5,827 nt of DNA from Lachnospiraceae bacterium (GTDB lineage: Bacteria > Bacillota_A > Clostridia > Lachnospirales > Lachnospiraceae): contig JAISHZ010000303.1 in the NCBI GenBank assembly GCA_031262285.1, positions 1-5,827 on the forward strand, written 5' to 3'. The notes beneath the pieces are model-generated. The model was not told where the DNA came from, ran no database searches, and was given only the letters and a program-made list of their open reading frames with translations. This document shows, one piece after another, positions 1-5,066 of this stretch. Within the stretch, counting starts at the first letter, position 1; every line of letters starts with the position of its first letter. The position numbers and the translations under genes were made by a program.

Positions 1-511
1 TACTTAAGATGGCGTTGACGAATTGTTCGATGATCTGTGATACAGAGGTTTGCGCCATGCTGCGGTGCGCTTGGAAGTAGCCGCGCAAAACACCCAAGAT
101 TCCCGAGAAAAAAACGGTGGGCGCGAAGACGCGTAGTACAATAACAGAAGAACCTTGTGCGAAGGCGTCAGCGCCGAAAAAGAGAATGAGGGCACCGATC
201 CCGCCAACGATCGCAGCATAGCACAAAGCGACACGCAGAATGCGCGAGACATTCCGATATTCTTTGGCGGCAAGCTTGGGCGCGATCACTTTGGAAATCG
301 CAGAAGGAATGCTATAAGAAGAAATCAGCAAAATCAAGGTGTAGTAATTGTTTGCAATATAAAAATAGCCCATTCCCTCTTCACCGATGATGGAGTTTAA
401 TGGGCTTTTGTATAACAGACCAATGATTCTGCTGATGATGCCGGCCGCCGCCAAAATACCGGCCTGCGCAATCATACTACCCCCGGCAGCGCGTTCCTTA
501 TCTGTTTTCAT
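1..511 (-). CDS. SpoVB/MurJ-like polysaccharide (lipid-linked oligosaccharide) flippase, partial, C-terminus off the left edge
   Basis: Reading leftward from ATG 511-509 the frame stays open to the window edge and gives 170 residues, about a third of the usual length of 500-550. The product begins MKTDKERAAGGSMIAQAG and contains at least four hydrophobic segments (about 13-33, 50-70, 92-113 and 120-145). The stretch around 136-165 (SGILGVLRGYFQAHRSM followed by SQIIEQ) is the conserved signature of the SpoVB/YtgP/MurJ-like branch of the MOP/MATE superfamily. Family members sit in the cytoplasmic membrane and flip lipid-linked sugar precursors; SpoVB itself serves spore cortex synthesis, but Clostridia carry several paralogues, so the exact substrate is unknown. 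The start has GAGG four nt upstream. The gene lies 19 nt after the glgA stop, same strand, with no terminator between, so cotranscription with glgA is likely. Family assignment is strong; naming it spoVB would be an over-call. Confidence 0.87.
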   Translation of the reverse strand, partial: MKTDKERAAGGSMIAQAGILAAAGIISRIIGLLYKSPLNSIIGEEGMGYFYIANNYYTLILLISSYSIPSAISKVIAPKLAAKEYRNVSRILRVALCYAAIVGGIGALILFFGADAFAQGSSVIVLRVFAPTVFFSGILGVLRGYFQAHRSMAQTSVSQIIEQFVNAILS

Positions 512-530
512 GAAACCTCAAGTCGTTCGT

Positions 531-1979
531 TTACCCAATGAGCCAGTCATACATCTCTTGATATTTTCGGGCGGATACTTCCCAAGAATAATCCATTGCC
601 ATAGCGCGATCCACAATCTTATTCCATTCCCTGCGTTTATCATAGTAAATGCTTTGCGCGTAACGAATCGTATGAAGCATTTCATGTGCGTTGAATTGGG
701 CAAAGGAAAACCCGGTACCGCTGCTCTCATGTTCGTTATAAGGGATTACAGTGTCTTTCAATCCTCCGGTTTCGCGTACGATCGGTACCGTACCGTAGCG
801 AAGCGCCATGAGCTGGCTCAAGCCGCAAGGTTCAAACAAGGAAGGCATTAAATATGCGTCGCAGCCGGCATAGATTAGGTGGGAGAGAGGAATGTCTTTT
901 TTAATCGTCACAGACACCTTCCCGTGGTATTTCCAATCAAAATGCCGCAGTGCATTTTCATAAGAATCATCACCGGAACCAAGGACAACCAGCTGAATCT
1001 GATCCTGACACATCTCATCCATTACATAATTGATCAAATCCAACCCTTTTTGATTCGTTAGACGAGATACCAACCCAATTAACATGGTCTTCTCATCCTG
1101 TGCAAATCCCAACTTTTTTTGCAGTGCCTTTTTGTTTTTGGGTTTTTCCTTGCGGAAATTGGCGGCATCGTAATGAAAGGGAATTTGAGGATCGGTAGCG
1201 GGATCGTATTCGCGATAATCAATCCCATTGAGGATTCCGCGCAAGCTACCTTGTCGGGCTCGTAACAACCCATCTAAGCCCTCACCGTAAAAAGGCGTCA
1301 GAATCTCTTTGGCGTAGGTTTCGCTCACCGTGGTGATGGCATCCGCATAGACGATGCCGCCCTTTAGTAGATTGGCGTCATGATACGCTTCTAATTTATC
1401 CGGGGTGAAATAGTAAGAAGGAAGCCCGGTAATATTCTGCACGGTCAATGTGTCCCATTTACCTTGGAATGCCAGATTGTGGATGGTCAGAACGCTTTTG
1501 ACACCGCGGTAAAAGTCTGAACCCTGAAAACGTTCCTTGAGATAAACGGGTATAAGTCCGGTTTGCCAATCATGACAATGGATCAGATGCGGACGAAAGT
1601 CAAGAACCGGCAATGCACTAAGTATCGCTTTGGAAAAAAAAGAAAACTTCTCGATTTCAAAGCGACCATCGTTTTCTCGGTAAGGAGTAGATCCGCCAAA
1701 GTAGTCTTCGTTATCGATAAAATAGTAAGTGACGCCGTCTACCTCGGCTTTGAAAAGACCGACATATGTATTTTTCCAATTAAAGTCCATGTAAAAATTG
1801 GACACATAAGTTAGCTGTGGGAGGAATACCGGATCCATACACAGGTATTTGGGGAGAATGACTCTTACATCATAATAGGTCTTATCTAAAGAATAAGGCA
1901 AGGAACCAACCACATCAGCAAGTCCACCGGTTTTAATGAACGGAACGCCTTCAGATGAGGCAAAAAGAATGTTTTTCAT
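531..1979 (-). CDS. glgA: Glycogen synthase (ADP-glucose type, GT5 family)
   Basis: The 482-residue product matches the usual length of bacterial GlgA (about 477-485). It transfers glucose from ADP-glucose to the non-reducing end of an alpha-1,4-glucan in the cytoplasm. Visible landmarks are the N-terminal KTGGLADVVGSLP (16-28), with the ADP-glucose-binding Lys16; HCHDWQT (134-140) with the conserved His; NGIDYREYDP (251-260) at the domain hinge; SRLTNQKG (305-312) with Arg306 and Lys311 for the sugar nucleotide phosphates; and the C-terminal FEPCGLSQL (382-390) and RETGGLKDT (402-410) of the retaining GT-B catalytic site. All key residues appear intact. The start is supported by GGAGG six nt upstream of ATG 1979-1977. 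No glgB, glgC, glgD or glgP lies in view. The gene is transcribed divergently from spoIIGA and leads the flippase gene. Clostridia store glycogen-like granulose at the onset of sporulation, which makes this neighbourhood suggestive. Confidence 0.97.
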   Translation of the reverse strand: MKNILFASSEGVPFIKTGGLADVVGSLPYSLDKTYYDVRVILPKYLCMDPVFLPQLTYVSNFYMDFNWKNTYVGLFKAEVDGVTYYFIDNEDYFGGSTPYRENDGRFEIEKFSFFSKAILSALPVLDFRPHLIHCHDWQTGLIPVYLKERFQGSDFYRGVKSVLTIHNLAFQGKWDTLTVQNITGLPSYYFTPDKLEAYHDANLLKGGIVYADAITTVSETYAKEILTPFYGEGLDGLLRARQGSLRGILNGIDYREYDPATDPQIPFHYDAANFRKEKPKNKKALQKKLGFAQDEKTMLIGLVSRLTNQKGLDLINYVMDEMCQDQIQLVVLGSGDDSYENALRHFDWKYHGKVSVTIKKDIPLSHLIYAGCDAYLMPSLFEPCGLSQLMALRYGTVPIVRETGGLKDTVIPYNEHESSGTGFSFAQFNAHEMLHTIRYAQSIYYDKRREWNKIVDRAMAMDYSWEVSARKYQEMYDWLIG

Positions 1980-2030
1980 GCGAAACCTCCATGTCCTGAT
2001 CCACCCAATCGGACCACTTTCTTATGTTTT

Positions 2031-2091
2031 GGTGTCAAGGTTTCCGGTTTGCTCCCATTTGCACGCTATGAACACATAAGCTCTCGACACC
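2031..2091 (-). promoter_or_regulatory. Putative structured 5' leader of glgA mRNA
   Basis: On the transcribed (minus) strand, GGTGTCGAG (plus 2091-2083) can pair with CTTGACACC (plus 2039-2031) to give nine base pairs with one G-U wobble. Inside it, GCTTATG-TGTT-CATAGC (plus 2081-2065) forms a six-pair hairpin with one bulged U and a tetraloop. A competing pairing exists: CCGGT (plus 2093-2089) with ACCGG (plus 2048-2044), which uses part of the same 5' arm. The element would start within a few nt of the predicted transcript end. I recognise no known riboswitch class. The same arms also resemble 0A boxes, so the repeat could act as DNA instead. Confidence 0.35.
2083..2089 (-). promoter_or_regulatory. 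0A-like box (6/7) at the predicted glgA start point
   Basis: The minus strand reads TGTCGAG, one mismatch from the Spo0A consensus TGTCGAA. It lies at about +5 to +11 relative to the predicted glgA transcription start (near 2094), where a bound regulator would normally repress. A weaker copy, TGTCAAG (5/7), lies on the plus strand at 2033-2039. Six-of-seven matches to a heptamer arise by chance often enough that this stays tentative; proximity to a perfect box in the same region is the main support. Confidence 0.3.
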
Positions 2092-2100
2092 GGTATTGGC

Positions 2101-2127
2101 ATTATATCAAAAAAAACCGAGTGTGAA
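2101..2127 (-). promoter_or_regulatory. Predicted sigma-A promoter of glgA (extended -10)
   Basis: The minus strand carries TGATATAAT (plus 2109-2101), a perfect TATAAT -10 with the TGn extension. A -35-like TTCACA (plus 2127-2122) sits 15 nt upstream, and TGTTCA (2129-2124) at 17 nt is a poorer match; the extended -10 can compensate for a weak -35. A T-rich tract of nine T lies just upstream of the -10. The start point would be an A near 2094 or 2096, giving a leader of about 115 nt. Confidence 0.6.
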
Positions 2128-2168
2128 CAGTTTAGAATGAAGTTTACACCGTACCCATCGCACATCTT

Positions 2169-2175
2169 TGTCGAA
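2169..2175 (+). promoter_or_regulatory. Perfect 0A box (Spo0A binding site) upstream of spoIIG
   Basis: TGTCGAA matches the Spo0A-P consensus exactly and is flanked by T on the left and A on the right as in strong sites (TTTGTCGAAA). It lies about 80 nt upstream of the predicted spoIIG start near 2251, comparable to the upstream Spo0A site of the B. subtilis spoIIG promoter. It is also about 75 nt upstream of the predicted glgA start, so it could serve both directions. Position and perfect match next to spoIIGA make chance occurrence unlikely. Confidence 0.75.
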
Positions 2176-2210
2176 ATTCGCAGAGAAATAATCAAAAAGC
2201 ATGGCTTCAT

Positions 2211-2244
2211 TTTGACAAAATCAGAGCAAGCACACCTTTATAAT
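2211..2244 (+). promoter_or_regulatory. spoIIG promoter: sigma-A hexamers with a 21-nt spacer, Spo0A-dependent type
   Basis: TTGACA (2212-2217) and TATAAT (2239-2244) both match the sigma-A consensus perfectly but are 21 nt apart. The B. subtilis spoIIG promoter is known for the same defect (about 22 nt) and needs Spo0A-P to be used by sigma-A polymerase. The -35 overlaps TGTCAAA on the minus strand (2217-2211), a 6/7 0A-like box, as expected for a site where Spo0A contacts sigma. No -35-like hexamer occurs 17 nt before the TATAAT. Predicted start near A2251. Confidence 0.75.
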
Positions 2245-2287
2245 CATTCTAAAGGACTTGAGACAACATCGGAAAGGGGTGTGTCGT

Positions 2288-3085
2288 GTGTACCTAGAGG
2301 TTTACATAGATAGCGTACTCCTGCTTCATTTTGGCATGAACCTCGCCGTTTTGACTTTGACAAACAAAACGCTGGGCGGTATGTGCAATCGCTGGAGACT
2401 GATGCTTTCGGCCTTTCTGGGAGCACTTTTCTATGTACTCCCGCTCCTGATACCGGGTTCGCCCCGGATCAAAGGAGGGATTTGCTTCATCATCAGCACG
2501 TTTTTGATGATCAAGATCACCTTCAGACCGCGGACTCTCAAAGCATATGCAAAAGCATTGCAGTGGATGCTATGTGACACCTTTTTATTAGGCGGTGCTA
2601 TCGCTTGTATCCTACGCTTGATCCCGGCTTTGCGGATGCAGTCCACGACGATGGTGGTCATTGTAGCGATTGGGGTGTGTATCAGTTGTTGGGTCTTGGA
2701 TTTACGAGCGAAACGCCAAAGCGTTGAGAATCACTGTAAAGTGACCTTGGTCTGCGAAGGTGAGCGAATATCGGTGGAAGCTTTGATCGATACCGGAAAT
2801 GGCTTGATGGAGCCAATCAGCCAAAAGCCGGTCAGTGTGATACAAAAAGGCATCTTGGAAAAATTGTGGAAAGGAAACACCCCCACGCTCTATCGGGCGA
2901 TCCCCTACCACAGTGTCGGGAAAAAGAACGGGATCTTAATGGGCTATCTGATTCCGGAAGTGATTGTAGAACAGGAAGGAATGTCTCGTACATGTAAAAA
3001 CATCTGTGTAGGCGTGCGTTTGGATGACACACCGGAGAGTCAGGAAGCGATGATTCTCAATCCGCAGATCTTAAAAACCGAATGA
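2288..3085 (+). CDS. spoIIGA: Sporulation sigma-E factor-processing peptidase SpoIIGA
   Basis: This membrane-bound aspartic protease of the sporulation septum cleaves pro-sigma-E in the mother cell, on a signal (SpoIIR) from the forespore. I chose GTG 2288, giving 265 residues beginning VYLEVYIDSVLLLHFGMN, which aligns with the usual start (EVYID then a hydrophobic stretch) and has GGAAAGGGG eight nt upstream. An in-frame TTG at 2258 would add ten residues but lies almost at the transcription start and has no usable ribosome binding site. The N-terminal half has about five hydrophobic segments within residues 1-140. The C-terminal half carries the catalytic motif ALIDTGN (165-171, Asp168), equivalent to Asp183 of B. 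subtilis, followed by PISQKPV (177-183). The C-terminal AMILNP is also typical. It is first in the operon; sigE starts 45 nt later. The family protease domain works as a dimer. Confidence 0.93.
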   Translation: MYLEVYIDSVLLLHFGMNLAVLTLTNKTLGGMCNRWRLMLSAFLGALFYVLPLLIPGSPRIKGGICFIISTFLMIKITFRPRTLKAYAKALQWMLCDTFLLGGAIACILRLIPALRMQSTTMVVIVAIGVCISCWVLDLRAKRQSVENHCKVTLVCEGERISVEALIDTGNGLMEPISQKPVSVIQKGILEKLWKGNTPTLYRAIPYHSVGKKNGILMGYLIPEVIVEQEGMSRTCKNICVGVRLDDTPESQEAMILNPQILKTE

Positions 3086-3100
3086 GTCGCGAAGATGTGC

Positions 3101-3117
3101 GCTCGATACGCGCGAGC
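3101..3117 (+). repeat. Small hairpin in the spoIIGA-sigE spacer
   Basis: GCTCG (3101-3105) and CGAGC (3113-3117) form a five-pair GC-rich stem with a seven-nt loop (ATACGCG). It ends four nt before the AGGAG ribosome binding site of sigE. No U-run follows, so it is not an intrinsic terminator. It could tune sigE translation or block a ribosome scanning from spoIIGA, but a stem this short may also be chance. Confidence 0.35.
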
Positions 3118-3130
3118 AGAGAGGAGTCCT

Positions 3131-3871
3131 ATGATACTAAAAGTGATGCTGCCGGGTAAGATTCAATTTAAAATCATCCGAAAAGAGAATTCCCTGATTC
3201 ATAAAAATGTCGGTGAAATTCATTATATTGGCGGAACCGAGGTGCTGCCGCCGCCGTTAGAACTAGAACGTGAAAACCAAGTCATTCGCGACTTGGGAAC
3301 GGAGTATGAAGATGAAGCGAAATCTATTCTCATCGAACATAATCTGCGCTTGGTGGTCTACATAGCAAAAAAATTTGACAACACAGGCGTTGGTGTGGAA
3401 GATTTGATTTCCATCGGCACCATCGGTCTGATTAAATCCATCAATACCTTTAATCCGGATAAAAACATCAAACTCGCGACCTATGCGTCTAGGTGTATTG
3501 AAAACGAAATCCTCATGTACCTGCGCCGGAATAACAAAACGAGGATGGAAGTCTCGATTGATGAGCCGCTCAACGTAGACTGGGATGGCAACGAACTTCT
3601 GCTCTCAGATATCTTGGGAACAGAAGAAGATGTGATTTACCGTGATTTGGAAAATGAAGTGGAGCGTAAGCTTTTGCTTAAAGCGATCGAAAAACTCACA
3701 GATCGTGAAAGAACGATCATCAATCTACGCTTTGGCCTTGGCAATAAAGACGGGCAGGAAATGACGCAAAAAGAAGTTGCGGCGCTCCTTGGCATCTCGC
3801 AGTCGTATATTTCAAGATTAGAAAAAAAGATAATGAAACAACTCAAAAAAGAAATGAGCAGTAGCTTTTAA
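3131..3871 (+). CDS. sigE: RNA polymerase sporulation sigma factor sigma-E (pro-form)
   Basis: This early mother-cell sigma-70-family factor is made as an inactive membrane-associated precursor and activated by SpoIIGA. From ATG 3131 the product has 246 residues (B. subtilis 239). An upstream ATG at 3095 lacks a ribosome binding site, while AGGAG lies four nt before 3131. The pro-sequence is residues 1 to about 31, basic and hydrophobic, ending GEIHYIGG (28-35), which lines up with the B. subtilis processing site DEVYYIGG; by that alignment cleavage falls between His31 and Tyr32. Region 2 spans about 70-140, with [31 protein letters not shown] and [18 protein letters not shown] for core binding and -10 recognition. 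Region 4 spans about 187-243, with the helix-turn-helix [20 protein letters not shown] (211-230) for -35 recognition. Identity to known sigma-E is very high. It is cotranscribed with spoIIGA; no terminator follows the stop. Confidence 0.97.
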   Translation: MILKVMLPGKIQFKIIRKENSLIHKNVGEIHYIGGTEVLPPPLELERENQVIRDLGTEYEDEAKSILIEHNLRLVVYIAKKFDNTGVGVEDLISIGTIGLIKSINTFNPDKNIKLATYASRCIENEILMYLRRNNKTRMEVSIDEPLNVDWDGNELLLSDILGTEEDVIYRDLENEVERKLLLKAIEKLTDRERTIINLRFGLGNKDGQEMTQKEVAALLGISQSYISRLEKKIMKQLKKEMSSSF

Positions 3872-3990
3872 TTAGAATCGCATTTTGCTTGCAAGAAGGA
3901 ACTGAAAGTGCTAGAGTAGATTTTAGGTAATTTACAAATGATAAATGGATGAAACAATTTGAGAGTACCTACAAATGAAAGGATGAACCC
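3872..3990 (+). other. Spacer between sigE and the lipoprotein gene, no clear terminator
   Basis: These 119 bp contain no stem followed by a U-run, so read-through from spoIIG is possible. A weak promoter candidate is TTGCAA (3889-3894) with TAGAGT (3912-3917) at 17 nt, four of six matches each. An imperfect direct repeat is present: TACAAATGA then GGATGAA at 3933-3953 and again at 3970-3987, the second copy forming the lipoprotein gene's ribosome binding region. TAGGTA (3924-3929) and TACCTA (3966-3971) form a loose inverted repeat. Confidence 0.4.
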
Positions 3991-4950
3991 ATGCGAAAAG
4001 GAATGCTGATGCTGCTTACGGGCATAATCGCAACCTATCTGCTTGCGTGTTCTGTGTCCGAAAGCGAAGATGTGCTTGCAGTGGCGGATGTTGCAGAAGT
4101 TTCTGCCATAGAAACTACCTTAGAATCTACGGGTCACAATCCGGCTGTAATGCCGGATGGAGCCTTTACTGCAGAAGATGAAACGTTGCGAACCACCGCA
4201 AGTGACACGGGTGATTCGAAGGACTCATCGTTGATACAGTGGTCATTTGTAACGCACACAAGAGACGACGAAATATCAAAACACTTACGCGAAGAAAAAT
4301 ACGCGACGTTTTTGGTTGACGACTTATCCTATACGGTCGATATTCGTTATCAGGTAAACGAAGGTGCGGTCACGATACAAGAATTGATGATCTCCGGTGA
4401 AGGAATCGAAGATTCTTTTTTGATGGAAGATTTCGACGCGGAATTCGAAAAAATGGCGTTACAAGATACCAATGGAGATGGTGCTACAGAAATCCTTTTG
4501 ATGTTTGATACGCATGGCACCGGGGGGCAAGGAACGCATGAAATTCTGATCGTCAAAAGAGACAAGGAATCTTTGAATGTATCATCTTTCTTGGCGTTGC
4601 TTGACCCCGCAGTCTATTCAAAACAGGTACATTTTCAATCTGATCGATCTATGATTCTGACAAATTTTGACGGCAGTACCTTTGCTTCCTACCAACAACT
4701 CGGTACGAAATTTGATTTTTTGTATGATACCAACAAACTTTATGAAACCACAGTGTGCGACATTGATGGTTTTTACGATTTTCGCATCATTAACTATGAG
4801 GGGGAAGAACATTTACTCCTCTATCAATATGTCTGGGCCTATGAACACAGCATGGGTATCGGCGCTCTTGTTACGATCGTAGATTTTTTAACCATTCCCT
4901 ATTCCGGTAGCCTCCAACAGTTCGAACCTTACAACGAATATCGAGAGTAA
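3991..4950 (+). CDS. Predicted lipoprotein of unknown function with a DTNGDG loop
   Basis: I do not recognise a named family. The 319-residue product starts MRKGMLMLLTGIIATYLLAC, a signal peptide with lipobox LLAC and lipidation Cys20 (Leu at -2 is slightly unusual), so it should be anchored on the outer face of the membrane. Residues 21-80 are rich in Ser, Thr, Asp and Glu and look like a flexible linker. The folded part follows; LQDTNGDGATEILLMF (157-172) resembles the Ca-binding loop plus strand of FG-GAP/VCBS-type beta-propeller repeats, but only one convincing copy is visible (CDIDGFYDFRII at 256-267 is a weaker echo). The rest is acidic, with many aromatic residues (for example YQYVWAYEH, 278-286). 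ATG 3991 has AAAGG eight nt upstream. It follows sigE by 119 bp on the same strand without an obvious terminator, so it may be expressed with the sporulation operon; direct evidence for a sporulation role is absent. Confidence 0.8.
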   Translation: MRKGMLMLLTGIIATYLLACSVSESEDVLAVADVAEVSAIETTLESTGHNPAVMPDGAFTAEDETLRTTASDTGDSKDSSLIQWSFVTHTRDDEISKHLREEKYATFLVDDLSYTVDIRYQVNEGAVTIQELMISGEGIEDSFLMEDFDAEFEKMALQDTNGDGATEILLMFDTHGTGGQGTHEILIVKRDKESLNVSSFLALLDPAVYSKQVHFQSDRSMILTNFDGSTFASYQQLGTKFDFLYDTNKLYETTVCDIDGFYDFRIINYEGEEHLLLYQYVWAYEHSMGIGALVTIVDFLTIPYSGSLQQFEPYNEYRE

Positions 4951-4978
4951 ATTATACGTTACATAAAAGGTGCAGTTC

Positions 4979-5007
4979 TTGACGGCATCTAAGACAAATG
5001 GTAAGAT
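4979..5007 (+). promoter_or_regulatory. Predicted sigma-A promoter of the CorC-like gene
   Basis: TTGACG (4979-4984, five of six) is followed after exactly 17 nt by TAAGAT (5002-5007, four of six), preceded by TGG as an extended -10. The start point would be near 5014-5015, leaving a leader of about 52 nt before ATG 5067. This implies the CorC-like gene can be transcribed apart from the lipoprotein gene. Confidence 0.5.
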
Positions 5008-5024
5008 AAATCCAATCTTATCTT
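5003..5024 (+). repeat. Inverted repeat over the -10 of the CorC-like gene promoter
   Basis: AAGATAA (5003-5009) and TTATCTT (5018-5024) are perfect seven-nt arms around an eight-nt centre. The repeat covers the -10 element and the predicted start point, the place for a repressor operator. The AT-rich stem with no following U-run is a poor terminator. An adjoining eight-nt palindrome CTTCGAAG lies at 5022-5029. No known operator consensus is recognised. Confidence 0.35.
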
Positions 5025-5066
5025 CGAAGTGATTGAAAAGGGAGATGAGTCGGAGGATAATCGTTC

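Larger units (their letters stand above)
1980..2287. other. Divergent control region between glgA and spoIIGA
   Basis: This 308-bp gap has no credible gene. Reading left to right it holds the glgA ribosome binding site (GGAGG on the minus strand, plus-strand 1986-1990), a structured glgA leader (about 2031-2091), the glgA extended -10 (2101-2109), a perfect 0A box (2169-2175), the spoIIG -35 and -10 (2212-2217, 2239-2244), and the spoIIGA ribosome binding site (2271-2279). Short open frames across it lack ribosome binding sites and protein-like composition. Because both flanking genes point outward, no terminator is expected and none is seen. Confidence 0.8.

Noticed and set aside
387..851. 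A 154-codon open frame on the plus strand across the glgA/flippase junction
   Set aside because: It is antisense to the 3' end of glgA and the start of the flippase gene, has no ribosome binding site, and its translation has no recognisable protein character. It is an open-frame shadow of two strongly supported genes.
2014..2039. TTGACA on the minus strand in the glgA leader (plus 2038-2033) as a second promoter -35
   Set aside because: No -10-like hexamer lies 16-18 nt downstream; at 17 nt the sequence is GC-rich (GGTCCG).
2258..2287. TTG 2258 as the spoIIGA start
   Set aside because: It would lie only about seven nt after the predicted transcription start, leaving no room for a ribosome binding site. 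GTG 2288 has a good site at proper spacing and gives the family-typical N-terminus.
3095..3130. ATG 3095 as the sigE start
   Set aside because: No ribosome binding site precedes it, the added residues are not family-like, and the frame would overlap the GC hairpin. ATG 3131 follows AGGAG.
3881..3905. Palindrome CTTGCAAG after sigE as a terminator
   Set aside because: The stem is too short to form a loop and no U-run follows.
3945..3962. Possible short leader peptide starting at ATG 3945
   Set aside because: It would be only five codons, lacks a ribosome binding site, and has no codon pattern suggesting attenuation.
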